From: Clostridium sp. AF15-31
GTDB lineage: Bacteria > Bacillota > Clostridia > Lachnospirales > Lachnospiraceae
Length of the DNA: 64,000 nucleotides
Assembly: GCF_003461625.1 (NCBI RefSeq)
Contig: NZ_QTXL01000004.1
Coordinates: forward strand, 248,313-312,312
Direction: 5' to 3'
Shown here: positions 8,542 through 17,592 of the stretch, piece by piece
Position numbering within the stretch: the first letter of the stretch is position 1
Layout of the letters: the number at the start of each line of letters is the position of its first letter
Notes under the pieces: generated by a model
What the model was told of the DNA's origin: nothing
The model's database searches: none
Seen by the model: only the letters and a program-made list of their open reading frames with translations
Program-made: the position numbers and the translations under genes

Positions 8542-9102
8542 ATGCAATTCAAAAAAGTAGAAAAGAAATGCGAAGGTAAATTTATTACCCGCTATGATAT
8601 AACATATGAGACTGTCGATCATCAGAAGAAGATATATGAGATGATCAGCCGGAATGGTGACATTACGGATTTTGAAGGACTGCATGGCAAAATGGCAGAT
8701 GCAGTTGTGATCATTGCTACGGATGAGACCGGCGAGAAGATACTGATCGATAAGGAATTCCGTCTTGCTCCGGGAGAATGGGTATATAACTTCCCGGCAG
8801 GTCTGATCGATCCGGGTGAGACACCGCAGGAGAGTGCGAAGCGTGAGCTTCGTGAGGAGACAGGGCTGGAATTATATGAGATCGATGATTTCATCGGAAC
8901 CAGCTACAGTGCGGTTGGTTTTTCAAATGAAACAAATGTCTGCGTTGTTGGAAAGGCACGGGGAGAGTTCCATAAGAGTACCTCTACATTAGAAGAGATC
9001 GAAGCCGGCTGGTATACAAAGGCAGAAGTCAGAGAACTTCTTAAGAAAGCAAAATTTGCAGCGAGAACACAGGCATACTGCTATGTGTGGAGCAGAGAAT
9101 AG
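8542..9102 (+). CDS. NUDIX hydrolase, ADP-ribose pyrophosphatase type
   Basis: Hydrolyses a nucleoside diphosphate-X substrate, most likely ADP-ribose. The 186-residue protein has a complete NUDIX box: GLIDPGE, seven residues, then RELREETGLE, matching Gx5Ex7REUxEExGU. The preceding EWVYNFPAGLIDPG is typical of the ADP-ribose pyrophosphatase subgroup. Start at 8542 has GAAAGGTG upstream. It appears to be a separate unit from the GntR pair. Confidence 0.88.
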   Translation: MQFKKVEKKCEGKFITRYDITYETVDHQKKIYEMISRNGDITDFEGLHGKMADAVVIIATDETGEKILIDKEFRLAPGEWVYNFPAGLIDPGETPQESAKRELREETGLELYEIDDFIGTSYSAVGFSNETNVCVVGKARGEFHKSTSTLEEIEAGWYTKAEVRELLKKAKFAARTQAYCYVWSRE

Positions 9103-9240
9103 AGGATAAAAAGTAGAATCTAGAGGGGCACAGGGGACGGAGCTTAAAGTGAAAGATGGCACAACGGTTCTTACAGCCTGCAGCAACCGTATCGTTTGCA
9201 GATAAGGGTTGTAAATATCTGGACAGAAAGGAAAAATACG

Positions 9241-11511
9241 ATGTTTCACAAAGATTATGAAAGAAAGATCGATCAGTTAGTAAATGAACTGACATTAGAA
9301 GAAAAAATAAAGATGATCCATGGTGCGGGTCTGTTCCGCACCGGGGCAGTAGAAAGACTTGGAATCCCCCCAATCGTGATGTCGGATGGTCCGACCGGGG
9401 TGCGGTTCGAATTTTTTAATGATAATTGGGGCAGAGCTGGACATAATGATGATGGCGTTACATACTGTCCGAGCAACAGTGCGATTGCAGCAACATGGAA
9501 CCGGGAGCTGGCAGAAAAATCAGGAACGGTACTTGGTGAAGAAGCCAGAGGACGTGGCAAGGATATCATACTTGCGCCGGGTGTTAATGTTATGCGGACG
9601 CCGCTTTGCGGGAGAAATTTTGAGTATTTCAGTGAAGATCCATTTCTGATATCGGAGATGGCAGTTCCGGTGATCAAGGGGATCGAGAGTTCTGACGTGG
9701 GTGCCTGTGTAAAACATTTTGCTGTTAATAATCAGGAAACAGAACGGAACTGGGTAAATGTCGAGATCGATGAACGGACGCTCCGTGAGATCTATCTGCC
9801 TGCGTTTGAAGCTGCAGTAAAGAAAGCAAATGTAAGATCTATTATGGGTGCTTATAATCTGTTCCGTGGAGTCCATTGTTGTGAAAATAATGAACTGCTC
9901 GGTGAGATACTGCGGAAAGAATGGAATTATGACGGTCTGATTGTTTCTGATTGGGGCGGCATCCACGATACAAAGGCTGCCGCAGAAAGCCCGATCGATG
10001 TAGAGATGTCGATCTATGCAAATTTCGATGAATACTGCATGGCAGATCCATTGTTAAATGCGGTAAGAAATGGCGAGATCGAAGAGGAAAGAGTTGATGA
10101 AAAGGTAAAGAGTATTCTTCGATTCATGCTCCGTGTCAAGATGATCGATATTGTAGAAGCCCAAAGTGGGTACAATGAACAGACGGCTACATATGCTGGC
10201 TGCACGGAACAGAAGCCGGCCGTCTATGCGGTTCGTGACTGGAGCCGGAAGAAAGGAAGTTATGATACTTCGGCGCATCAGGATGCAGTGTTAGAGACAG
10301 CCAGAGAATCAATTGTACTATTAAAGAATGAAGATCAGAGACTGCCGCTTGCCCCTGAGAAGACACATCGGCTTCTGGTGATCGGACATAATGCAGCAAA
10401 GCTTCATTCAAATGGTGGCGGAAGTGCGGAGATTGCGGCACTTTATGAGATCAATCCACTGCTTGGCATTAAGATGGAGCTTGGCGGTAACTGCGAAGTG
10501 ACCTATGCAGAAGGTTATTATGTACCGGATAAGAACAGACAGCAGGTACTGAACTGGCAGGAGGTAAGTCTGGATGAACTGGCATCGGAGCAGGGTGCTT
10601 ATGAAGGAAATGATCCGGAAGGACAGAAGATCCAGAAGGCACTTCGTGAAGAAGCAGTTGCACTTGCTTCTGAATATGATGATGTGCTCTTTGTTGGCGG
10701 TTTAAATCATGATACAGATGAAGAAGGATACGACAGACCGGATCTTACACTTCCATATCATCAAGATGAATTGATTACGGAGCTTTTAAAAGTGAATCCG
10801 AATATGGTCATTGTTATGATGGCAGGGAATCCGGTTGATATGAGTGCATGGATCGATGATGCAAAGTCAATTGTATGGATGAGTTATGCAGGAATGGAAG
10901 GCGGCAGAGCACTTGGTGAAATCCTGTTTGGTGAAGTAAATCCATCCGGTAAACTTGTGATGACCATGCCGAAATCTCTTGATCAGGTACCGGCGATGGT
11001 TTTTGGAGATTTCCCCGGAAGAACCTTAACGGAAGAAGAACATGAAAGAATGAATGCAAAATTGACGGAAACATACAGAGAAGGTGTATTTGTCGGATAT
11101 CGGTATTATGACAAATATCAGATCCCGGTACAGTTCCCATTTGGCCATGGATTATCTTATACGACATTTTCCTATGGAGATATGCAGGTAAAAGAGCCGG
11201 ATGGTCAGACATTTAAGGTACAGATCCCGGTAACAAATACCGGAAAGCTTGCCGGAAAAGAGACGGTAGAGCTGTATGTCGGAGAAGCGGAGGTAAGTCC
11301 GGAGAATCCTGTGAAGGAGCTGAAGGGCTTCTGCAAGTTATCACTTGCACCGGGAGAAACAAAGTATGCGGAATTTGAATTGACAGCAGATGCATTTCGT
11401 CATTTTGATGAGAAGACGGATGCGTGGAAGGTCATAGCAGGAAGTTATACGATCTATATCGGAAGTTCTGTTTCTGATATTCGATCGGTAACAACCATAA
11501 CAATAAAATAA
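9241..11511 (+). CDS. Glycoside hydrolase family 3 beta-glucosidase
   Basis: Cytoplasmic glycosidase of 756 residues with no signal peptide. Family 3 order is visible: N-terminal barrel with PPIVMSDGPTGVRF, GRGKDIILAPGVNVMRTPLCGRNFEYFSEDP cut here for brevity, the KHFAVNNQE block, and the nucleophile aspartate in GLIVSDWGG; then the alpha/beta sandwich and a C-terminal fibronectin-III-like domain. Likely acts on beta-linked oligosaccharides or glycosides taken up by the cell. Start at 9241 follows GAAAGGAAAA. No associated transporter is adjacent. Confidence 0.92.
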   Translation: MFHKDYERKIDQLVNELTLEEKIKMIHGAGLFRTGAVERLGIPPIVMSDGPTGVRFEFFNDNWGRAGHNDDGVTYCPSNSAIAATWNRELAEKSGTVLGEEARGRGKDIILAPGVNVMRTPLCGRNFEYFSEDPFLISEMAVPVIKGIESSDVGACVKHFAVNNQETERNWVNVEIDERTLREIYLPAFEAAVKKANVRSIMGAYNLFRGVHCCENNELLGEILRKEWNYDGLIVSDWGGIHDTKAAAESPIDVEMSIYANFDEYCMADPLLNAVRNGEIEEERVDEKVKSILRFMLRVKMIDIVEAQSGYNEQTATYAGCTEQKPAVYAVRDWSRKKGSYDTSAHQDAVLETARESIVLLKNEDQRLPLAPEKTHRLLVIGHNAAKLHSNGGGSAEIAALYEINPLLGIKMELGGNCEVTYAEGYYVPDKNRQQVLNWQEVSLDELASEQGAYEGNDPEGQKIQKALREEAVALASEYDDVLFVGGLNHDTDEEGYDRPDLTLPYHQDELITELLKVNPNMVIVMMAGNPVDMSAWIDDAKSIVWMSYAGMEGGRALGEILFGEVNPSGKLVMTMPKSLDQVPAMVFGDFPGRTLTEEEHERMNAKLTETYREGVFVGYRYYDKYQIPVQFPFGHGLSYTTFSYGDMQVKEPDGQTFKVQIPVTNTGKLAGKETVELYVGEAEVSPENPVKELKGFCKLSLAPGETKYAEFELTADAFRHFDEKTDAWKVIAGSYTIYIGSSVSDIRSVTTITIK

Positions 11512-11523
11512 TGAATAGATAAA

Positions 11524-11723
11524 ATGCCGATATGAACAAACTGTCTGCCGGTACTATGAAACATCCATAGAGCAGCCGACTGATTTTCATACAATTTTGT
11601 GCTATGTCGGAGCTGCAAATGACTTTATTGCAGCAAAGACATATGCATATAAAATTGTATGAAAGGAAGGTAGGCAAACGTGATATTTCATAGTACCCGC
11701 AGGCGGGTTGTTTATATCGGCAT
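11524..11723. repeat. Large nested palindrome between convergent genes (element E)
   Basis: Outer arms 11524-11561 and 11686-11723 are imperfect inverted copies sharing ATGCCGATAT and GGTACTATGAAA. A second perfect 14-bp pair (TTTCATACAATTTT at 11585-11598 with its complement at 11651-11664) is nested inside. It begins 13 bp after the GH3 stop and ends 8 bp before the stop of the convergent amidase gene. Probably transcribed as a stable bidirectional terminator-like structure. Confidence 0.85.
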
Positions 11724-11731
11724 CTGTGCGT

Positions 11732-12466
11732 TTATTGATATTCGTTGAGCCATTCGATTATGCCGTTTGCGATCGCGGCGGCGTAATCGTCCATGTTATC
11801 ATCGTAGAGCTCTACGTCATTTTCGTTGCTGATAAAGCCCATCTCGATGATCAGACTTGTCATATTTGTCTGTTTGATAACGATGTAATCGTTGTCACTG
11901 TCAAACTGTGTTCCGGTACGGACACCACGGTTATCGGAGATTCCGACCTTTTCCAGATTGGACAGGATGGTATCTGCGATCGCATGGTTCTTTTCGGAAC
12001 CGGAGCTGTAGATCCATGCTTCTACACCACAGGCCTCAGGATTTGCTGCGTAGTTCCTGTGGAGAGCCAGATAGAGATCTGCGTCGCAGTCATTTGCAAT
12101 CGCAGCACGTTCTTCGGAAGAAACGGTAGAATCATCATCACGCGTCATGACAACTTTTACTCCGTTTTTCTTTAATAGTTTTGCAACCTTTAAGGAAAGC
12201 TTCAGATTCCCGTCTTTTTCATGAATATTATTAATTCCGGTTGCACCGATATCGGAACCGCCATGTCCCGGATCCAGACAGACTGTGTATTTTCCGTCCG
12301 GTTTTATGATCGAGACGGCATCCTTGCTGCTTTTTGACCGACTGACCGCCAACAGGACGGACAGAACGATAACGGCGATGAGCAGGACGATGTTGACACC
12401 GATCAGGAATTTTATGACAGACCGCATCTGTGTAACGGTCAGTTTCTTTTTTGTTTTTCCAGCCAT
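11732..12466 (-). CDS. N-acetylmuramoyl-L-alanine amidase (CwlD-like)
   Basis: Cell-wall hydrolase of 244 residues that would cleave the bond between N-acetylmuramic acid and the peptide. An N-terminal membrane anchor (about residues 15-40, FLIGVNIVLLIAVIVLSVLL) is followed by an Amidase_3 domain: DPGHGGSDIGA with the first zinc histidine, the zinc glutamate in HEKDGNL, LALHRNYAA with the second histidine, and the catalytic glutamate in IIEMGFISN. CwlD-type amidases act in spore cortex maturation, which fits other sporulation genes in the window, but a vegetative role is possible. The ribosome binding site is weak. Confidence 0.87.
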   Translation of the reverse strand: MAGKTKKKLTVTQMRSVIKFLIGVNIVLLIAVIVLSVLLAVSRSKSSKDAVSIIKPDGKYTVCLDPGHGGSDIGATGINNIHEKDGNLKLSLKVAKLLKKNGVKVVMTRDDDSTVSSEERAAIANDCDADLYLALHRNYAANPEACGVEAWIYSSGSEKNHAIADTILSNLEKVGISDNRGVRTGTQFDSDNDYIVIKQTNMTSLIIEMGFISNENDVELYDDNMDDYAAAIANGIIEWLNEYQ

Positions 12467-12750
12467 AATGTATAAAACTGCCGGAGCAGCCCTTTCTGTT
12501 TCTAGTTTATTCTCAACTAAGATACTCTAAAATGATCGGATTTTCAATACGATAGAAAAGATTTAATATTTACATATATCGGTGAAATGCGGTGTAACAT
12601 GGAACCGGCAGGCGACATAATTTGGCATTTTATATAGAAAAGTGCGAAAGAAATTAATAAATTTCTGAAAAATTTAATATTGTCAAATGAAAACCTGGGT
12701 GTTACCCTAAATACAGGGTGGCAGGGAGAAGATAAGAAAAGGAATAAAAG
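12467..12750. other. Divergent intergenic region, AT-rich
   Basis: Separates the leftward amidase gene and the rightward amidohydrolase gene. It contains a small hairpin at about 12698-12726 with arms around TACCCT and AGGGTG, near the amidohydrolase ribosome binding site. No confident promoter pair or operator could be assigned. Confidence 0.4.
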
Positions 12751-13602
12751 ATGATCGTAGATTTTCATACTCACACATATCCGGATAAAATAGCTTCAAA
12801 GACACTTGAACTGTTAGTAAGTAGATCAAAGACAAAGCCGGCATCGGATGGTACACTTGCAGGCTTGCAGCATTCAATGGCGCAAAGCGGCGTTGATATC
12901 TCTGTTGTCCTTCCTGTTGTAACCGCACCTCATCAGGTGGAGCGGATCAATACCGTTGCAAAGACAGTAACAGCCCAGTTTACGGGAAGTGGCGTCTGGT
13001 CATTTGGCGGAATCCATCCCGGAAATGATAACTATAAAGAGATTTTAAATGGCATCAAGTCTGCCGGATTAAAGGGAATTAAGCTGCATCCGGATTATCA
13101 GGATGCCATGTTCAATGATATCCGTTATAAACGGATTATCGGTTATGCAACAGAACTGGGTCTGGTCGTTGTGGTTCATGCCGGAGTAGATATCGGACTT
13201 CCATCTGTAACACATTGTACACCGGACATGGTGTGTGAAGTATTAGATGAGGTTCAGCCGGAGCGGCTCGTTCTTGCACACATGGGTGGCTGGAATCTCT
13301 GGGACGAGGTACTTGCGAAGCTGTGCGGAAGAAATGTATATATGGATACAGCATTTTCCTATGGAGAGATTGCATGGCTTTCGGGTGCTGAACATCGTTG
13401 GAAGCTGGCATCAGAGGAGATGTTCCTGAAACTGATCAGAGCACATGGAGCAGACCGGATCGTATTTGGAACAGACAGTCCGTGGACAGATCAGAAGCGG
13501 GCCATAAAGGACATACAGGCACTTCCGTTATCAGATGAAGACAAGAAAAAGATCCTTGGAGAAAACGCATTGCAGCTTTTGGGACTGCCGGATGCAGAAT
13601 AG
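12751..13602 (+). CDS. Amidohydrolase-2 family metal-dependent hydrolase
   Basis: TIM-barrel hydrolase of 283 residues. DFHTHTYP supplies the HxH metal pair, GIKLHPDYQD, VVVHAGVD and LAHMGGWN carry further histidines, and VFGTDSPW the catalytic aspartate block. It is similar in size and motif order to the PTS-operon amidohydrolase at 2590-3450 but is monocistronic. AAAGGAAT precedes the ATG. Substrate unknown. Confidence 0.86.
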   Translation: MIVDFHTHTYPDKIASKTLELLVSRSKTKPASDGTLAGLQHSMAQSGVDISVVLPVVTAPHQVERINTVAKTVTAQFTGSGVWSFGGIHPGNDNYKEILNGIKSAGLKGIKLHPDYQDAMFNDIRYKRIIGYATELGLVVVVHAGVDIGLPSVTHCTPDMVCEVLDEVQPERLVLAHMGGWNLWDEVLAKLCGRNVYMDTAFSYGEIAWLSGAEHRWKLASEEMFLKLIRAHGADRIVFGTDSPWTDQKRAIKDIQALPLSDEDKKKILGENALQLLGLPDAE

Positions 13603-13697
13603 AAAATATAAAGTGAACTATACAATATATTTGAAAACATTAGAGGATTCATACATAAAAGTAAAATAGATTTCCGATAAATTAGTAAAAATAGACA

Positions 13698-13726
13698 TTG
13701 CACAAAAATTAAAAATGTGTTACAAT
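13698..13726 (+). promoter_or_regulatory. Strong promoter without a following gene
   Basis: TTGCAC (13698-13703), a 17-bp spacer and TACAAT (13721-13726) form a good vegetative promoter. No coding region follows before the terminator at 13819-13853. Confidence 0.7.
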
Positions 13727-13732
13727 TTTGTT

Positions 13733-13853
13733 ACAATAAAAAAGGAGAGAAGATAGCTCCTAAGACATCCGAAATTTAAGTCGTTGTTTTTTTCACAAAA
13801 AAATATTCATAAATACAAGGGACTGCCTGTAAGACGGCGGTCCCTTTCCCTTT
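13733..13853 (+). ncRNA. Putative small RNA transcription unit
   Basis: A roughly 120-nt transcript is predicted between the promoter at 13698-13726 and a terminator. Near its 5' end it carries a short hairpin (GGAG ... CTCC around 13743-13761), then an AT-rich single-stranded stretch. No known RNA family was recognised and no open reading frame of useful length is present. Confidence 0.45.
13819..13853 (+). terminator. Rho-independent terminator of the putative small RNA
   Basis: GGGACTGCC (13819-13827) pairs with GGCGGTCCC (13836-13844), allowing one G-T pair, followed by TTTCCCTTTC. Confidence 0.75.
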
Positions 13854-13856
13854 CTT

Positions 13857-14028
13857 GTGTAATCAGGTTCCTCTCGTCTGACGACTCGATGATTAGCGGT
13901 CGTCAAATTGAAAACAATTTTGTGCAATCAGGTTCCTCTCGTCTAACGACTCGATGAACATTGACCATCATATAGAAATTTGTGCTCTTGCGTTGCAAGC
14001 GCAATTTCTGCATGATGGTTGATTGCAC
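13857..14028. repeat. Duplicated 36-bp motif and nested palindrome (element D)
   Basis: A 36-bp sequence beginning GTGTAATCAGGTTCC at 13857-13892 recurs at 13922-13957 with two differences. The second copy opens a nested palindrome: GTGCAATCA (13922-13930) with TGATTGCAC (14020-14028), ACCATCAT (13964-13971) with ATGATGGT (14012-14019), and AGAAATT with AATTTCT inside. It lies between the putative small RNA and the tRNA terminator. Confidence 0.8.
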
Positions 14029-14031
14029 AAA

Positions 14032-14060
14032 AAAAGAACCAGATCACATCTGGTTCTTAA
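14032..14060 (-). terminator. Terminator of tRNA-Gln
   Basis: On the minus strand AAGAACCAGAT, a 3-nt loop and ATCTGGTTCTT are followed by seven T residues. It ends the tRNA transcript a few bases after its 3' end. Confidence 0.88.
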
Positions 14061-14063
14061 GAG

Positions 14064-14136
14064 CTGGGCTACAAGGATTCGAACCTTGAAAATGCTGGAG
14101 TCAGAGTCCAGTGCCTTACCATTTGGCGATAGCCCA
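14064..14136 (-). tRNA. tRNA-Gln (anticodon CTG)
   Basis: On the minus strand the sequence folds as a cloverleaf: acceptor TGGGCTA with TAGCCCA, discriminator G, D-loop AAATGGTAAGG, anticodon loop ACTCTGA between CTGG and CCAG-type arms, and the TTCGAATC T-loop. It closely resembles E. coli tRNA-Gln, including the unusual first U-A pair. The CCA end is not encoded. Confidence 0.95.
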
Positions 14137-14154
14137 TTGCTGTCAACAGATGAT

Positions 14155-14183
14155 ATTATATTACAACAGTTTGAAAAAAGCAA
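14155..14183 (-). promoter_or_regulatory. Promoter of tRNA-Gln
   Basis: On the minus strand TTGCTT (14183-14178), exactly 17 bp, then TATAAT (14160-14155), about 19 bp before the mature tRNA 5' end. Confidence 0.85.
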
Positions 14184-14350
14184 GCACTTTTTTAAAAAAA
14201 TTACAAAAAGTTATTTGTACGCAATGAACACGAAAAATTTGAGAATAAAAATCAATGGAAATAGAAAATCCAGGTAGAAATAATAGCCCGGCTGTTGTAT
14301 AATGGGAGCACTTGTGGAGATGACATTATAATAGGAAATGGAGAATACAT

Positions 14351-15079
14351 ATGTACAGTTTTGATGCGATCGTAAGATACAGCGAAACGCATGGAAGACA
14401 GGAAGCAAATGCGGCAACGATAGCAAATTACTTTCAGGATTGTGCGATCTTCGATTCAGAACAGGCAGGAATTGGAATTGAATATCTGAAGAACCATAAC
14501 CGGGCATGGTTTCTGATCTCATGGCAGATCGATGTGGAGCGGTATCCGGTATTACAGGAGAAGATCAGGGTTGGAACCTGGGCATATGATTTTAAAGGTT
14601 CCATGGGATATCGTAATATAGTTATTCGGGATGAGAATGGAGCGAATATTGTACAGGCAGCTTCCCAGTGGAGTTATATTGATACTGATACGCTTCGTCC
14701 TGTAAGAATTGAGCCTGAAGTAGGAGCAGCATATCCTCTTGCAGAAAAGCTTCCGATGGAATATGCTCCGAGAAAGATCCGGCTGATCGAAGGCATGGAA
14801 GAGATGGACAGAAGGGTTGTTCTGCCTTATCAGATTGATTCGAATAACCACATGAATAATGAAGCATATATTGCGCTGGCGTTGGAATATATCGATTCGG
14901 ATGACATGATCTGTCAGATCAGAAGCGAGTATAAGCGGCAGTTTGTAAAAGATGAATGTATCGTAATAAAGAAAGCAGAAAGAGATGATCTGATACAGTT
15001 TGTATTTGCAGATGAAGAAGATCAGACCAGATGTATAGTAGAATTTAAAACAAAGAGAACGGGGAGACAGACAGCATGA
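14351..15079 (+). CDS. Acyl-ACP thioesterase
   Basis: Releases free fatty acid from acyl carrier protein. The 242-residue protein has two hot-dog domains typical of the FAT/FatA family, with AWFLISWQIDVERYP and GSMGYRNIVI in the first and the catalytic-region IDSNNHMNNEAYI in the second. This stand-alone bacterial form is common in anaerobic Firmicutes. A TATAAT at 14298-14303 lies upstream. Its stop overlaps the next gene by 4 bp (ATGA), indicating coupling. Confidence 0.9.
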   Translation: MYSFDAIVRYSETHGRQEANAATIANYFQDCAIFDSEQAGIGIEYLKNHNRAWFLISWQIDVERYPVLQEKIRVGTWAYDFKGSMGYRNIVIRDENGANIVQAASQWSYIDTDTLRPVRIEPEVGAAYPLAEKLPMEYAPRKIRLIEGMEEMDRRVVLPYQIDSNNHMNNEAYIALALEYIDSDDMICQIRSEYKRQFVKDECIVIKKAERDDLIQFVFADEEDQTRCIVEFKTKRTGRQTA

Positions 15080-15909
15080 TCAAGATTGGCGAATGGAACC
15101 ATTTAGAGGTTGTAAAAGAGAAAGATTTCGGCATTTACCTTGCCGAGAAAAAATACGATGACGAGGAAGTTCTGCTTCCGAAGAAACAGGTACCTGCGGG
15201 AACAAGAATGGGAGATCAGTTAGATGTATTTATCTATCGTGATTCCGCAGATCGTCTGATCGCAACAACAAATCATCCGATCATAACGATGGGAGAACTT
15301 GCAGTATTAAAATGTGTCAATGTGACAGGCATCGGTGCATTTATGGACTGGGGACTGGAAAAAGATATCCTGCTTCCTTTTAAAGAGCAGACAAGCAAGG
15401 TAAGGGAAGGTCAGTCGTATCTGGTCCGGATGTATGAGGATCGTTCCAAGCGTTTGTGCGTCAGCATGAAGGTATATGCCTATCTGGAGACACAGTCCCC
15501 ATATAAGGCAGGGGATTCTGTAAGTGGAACGGTATTTGAATTTAATCAGAATCTGGGAGCATTTGTTGCGGTTGATAATCGTTATTCAGCCCTGATCCCG
15601 ATGAAGGAGATCCATTCCCGGATCAATGTGGGTGAGACGGTAGAAGCCCGCGTGGCAAATGTCAGAGAAGATGGCAAACTCAATCTGAGTTTACAGAAGC
15701 CGATCCGTGAACAAATCAACAATGACAGCGAGATGGTATACAATATCATTGAAAGCTATGGAGGAACCTTACCATTTAATGACAAGGCAGATAAAGAAGT
15801 GATCGAGAAAGAGTTCGGACTCAGCAAGAATGCATTTAAGCGTGCGGTTGGACATCTGTTAAAAGAGGGTAAGATCCGGATCACAGAGAAAAACATTATC
15901 ATCAAATAA
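15076..15909 (+). CDS. S1 RNA-binding protein, CvfB-like
   Basis: RNA-binding protein of 277 residues. Tandem S1-like OB folds are seen (GIGAFMDWGLEKDILLPF, then GDSVSGTVFEFNQNLGAFVAV with VGETVEARVANVREDGKLNLS), followed by a C-terminal winged helix (FGLSKNAFKRAVGHLLKEGKI). This order matches CvfB/YitL proteins, which affect virulence-factor and RNA metabolism in staphylococci. It is translationally coupled to the thioesterase gene. Confidence 0.87.
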   Translation: MIKIGEWNHLEVVKEKDFGIYLAEKKYDDEEVLLPKKQVPAGTRMGDQLDVFIYRDSADRLIATTNHPIITMGELAVLKCVNVTGIGAFMDWGLEKDILLPFKEQTSKVREGQSYLVRMYEDRSKRLCVSMKVYAYLETQSPYKAGDSVSGTVFEFNQNLGAFVAVDNRYSALIPMKEIHSRINVGETVEARVANVREDGKLNLSLQKPIREQINNDSEMVYNIIESYGGTLPFNDKADKEVIEKEFGLSKNAFKRAVGHLLKEGKIRITEKNIIIK

Positions 15910-16003
15910 TGTATTCGTAAATGAGCAGGAATGTTCAGGAGAAACAAAAAGACAGCTATGCGTGTTATATGGCTGAAAAGTACCAGGAAATGAAAGGATG
16001 AAT

Positions 16004-17116
16004 ATGAGTAATTTCAAGGTTGAATTAAAAAAAGTAGTAGACGACAGCTATGAGATCGAGATTGGATATGAGCTGGAACAGAAGCTGATCGATGATCTGA
16101 AAGCCGGTCTGGTTGGAAAAATATCCAAATTTGTAGTAGTTACAGACAGCAATGTAAAAGAGCTGTATGCGGACAAGATTTATAAGATGCTTGAAGAAGC
16201 AGGATACAAGACAGATCTTATAAGTTTTCCGGCAGGAGAACTGAGCAAGACCAGAGCGACAAAGGAGTATGTAGAAGATACCATGCTTGCAAAGGGATAT
16301 CGGAGAGATTGCTGCATTATCGCCGTTGGCGGTGGTGTGGTGACAGACCTTGCAGGATTTGTAGCCGGAACCTACGGCAGAGGAATTCCATTTATCAATT
16401 ATGCAACGACATTACTTGCGGCAGCGGATGCATCCGTGGGAGGAAAGACAGCGGTCGATACACCGCTTGCAACCAATCTGATCGGACTGTTTAATCAACC
16501 GCAGAAGGTATATCTGGATATCGCAACATGGAAGACACTTCCACAGCGACAGTTATCTTCAGGTCTTGCAGAGACGATCAAGCATGCTTGCCTTGCAGAC
16601 AGGGAATTCTTCGATTATCTGTCAGAGCATATCAAAGATGTGCTTGCAGTAAAGGACGAGGTATGCAGACATATCGCGGAGAAGAACTGCGAGATCAAAT
16701 ATCAGGTCGTTATGAAGGACGAGCGGGAAAGCGGTTTGCGTGAGGTTTTGAACCTTGGACATACGGTTGGAAGAGCCATCGAGACAGTCAGTGATTATAA
16801 GCTGTTGCATGGAGAGGCCGTTGCGATCGGTCTGGTTGCAGAGGTGAAGATGGCAGAACATTTTGGCTACTGTACAGCAGAGGATGAAGCAGCGATGGTT
16901 GCCATGTTGAAGCAGGCAGATCTTCCAACGGAGATTCCGGATTATATTGACCGTGACGCTCTGGTTAAGAAGCTGTATACCGATAAGAAGGTTAGAGACG
17001 GACACTTGCGTTTCGTTTTACAGCATGGAATCGGCGCAATCGAGGTATTTGATGGTGACCAGTATGCAAAAGCCATACCGGAGAGTCTGGCAAGAGAGAT
17101 CATTATGGAGATGTAG
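16004..17116 (+). CDS. aroB: 3-dehydroquinate synthase
   Basis: Second step of the shikimate pathway, converting DAHP to 3-dehydroquinate. The 370-residue protein has the NAD-binding GGGVVTDLAGFVAGTYGRG, the NYATTLLAAADASVGGKTAVD segment (quoted in part), and the metal histidines in NLGHTVGRAIE and LLHGEAVAIG. Start 16004 is preferred over 15998 because the latter abuts the AAAGGA. Other shikimate genes are not in the window. Confidence 0.95.
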   Translation: MSNFKVELKKVVDDSYEIEIGYELEQKLIDDLKAGLVGKISKFVVVTDSNVKELYADKIYKMLEEAGYKTDLISFPAGELSKTRATKEYVEDTMLAKGYRRDCCIIAVGGGVVTDLAGFVAGTYGRGIPFINYATTLLAAADASVGGKTAVDTPLATNLIGLFNQPQKVYLDIATWKTLPQRQLSSGLAETIKHACLADREFFDYLSEHIKDVLAVKDEVCRHIAEKNCEIKYQVVMKDERESGLREVLNLGHTVGRAIETVSDYKLLHGEAVAIGLVAEVKMAEHFGYCTAEDEAAMVAMLKQADLPTEIPDYIDRDALVKKLYTDKKVRDGHLRFVLQHGIGAIEVFDGDQYAKAIPESLAREIIMEM

Positions 17117-17142
17117 GCATTAAATTTCAGGAGGATATAAAA

Positions 17143-17523
17143 ATGGATAAGAAGATAATCAGCACAGAGAAAGCACCACAGGCAATCGGACCATATTCAC
17201 AGGCAATCGTTGCTAACGGATTTTTATTTACGTCAGGAATGGTTCCGATCGATCCTGCAACGAATCAGTTAGTAGAAGGAGATATCACAGTTCAGGCAAA
17301 ACAGGCAATCTCAAATCTGAAGAATCTGATCGAGGCATCCGGTTCATCCTGTGACAAGGTTGTAAAGACTACAGTATTTATTAAGGATATGAACCAGTTC
17401 TCAATTATCAACGATATTTACAAAGAATATTTCAACAAAGATTTCCCTGCACGTTCTTGTGTAGAAGTTGCAAGACTTCCAAAAGACGTACTGATTGAGA
17501 TCGAAGCAGTAGCAGTTGTATAA
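17143..17523 (+). CDS. ridA: RidA family reactive intermediate deaminase
   Basis: Removes reactive enamine/imine intermediates made by PLP enzymes. The 126-residue protein shows the family pattern: KAPQAIGPYSQAIVANGFLFTSG near the start (quoted in part), VVKTTVFIKDMNQF in the middle, and the substrate-binding arginine in PARSCVEVARLPKD. Follows aroB by 26 bp with AGGAGG, possibly co-transcribed. Confidence 0.92.
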   Translation: MDKKIISTEKAPQAIGPYSQAIVANGFLFTSGMVPIDPATNQLVEGDITVQAKQAISNLKNLIEASGSSCDKVVKTTVFIKDMNQFSIINDIYKEYFNKDFPARSCVEVARLPKDVLIEIEAVAVV

Positions 17524-17545
17524 ATAAAGATTTTAAAATGATGGT

Positions 17546-17574
17546 GTGGCAGATGTATGAATGATATCTGCCAC
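17546..17574 (+). terminator. Hairpin after ridA
   Basis: GTGGCAGAT (17546-17554) pairs with ATCTGCCAC (17566-17574). There is no T-run, so it may be a weak terminator or an mRNA-stabilising hairpin. It covers the earlier ATG at 17557, supporting the later start of the next gene. Confidence 0.5.
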
Positions 17575-17592
17575 ATTGTCATAAGAGGGCAT

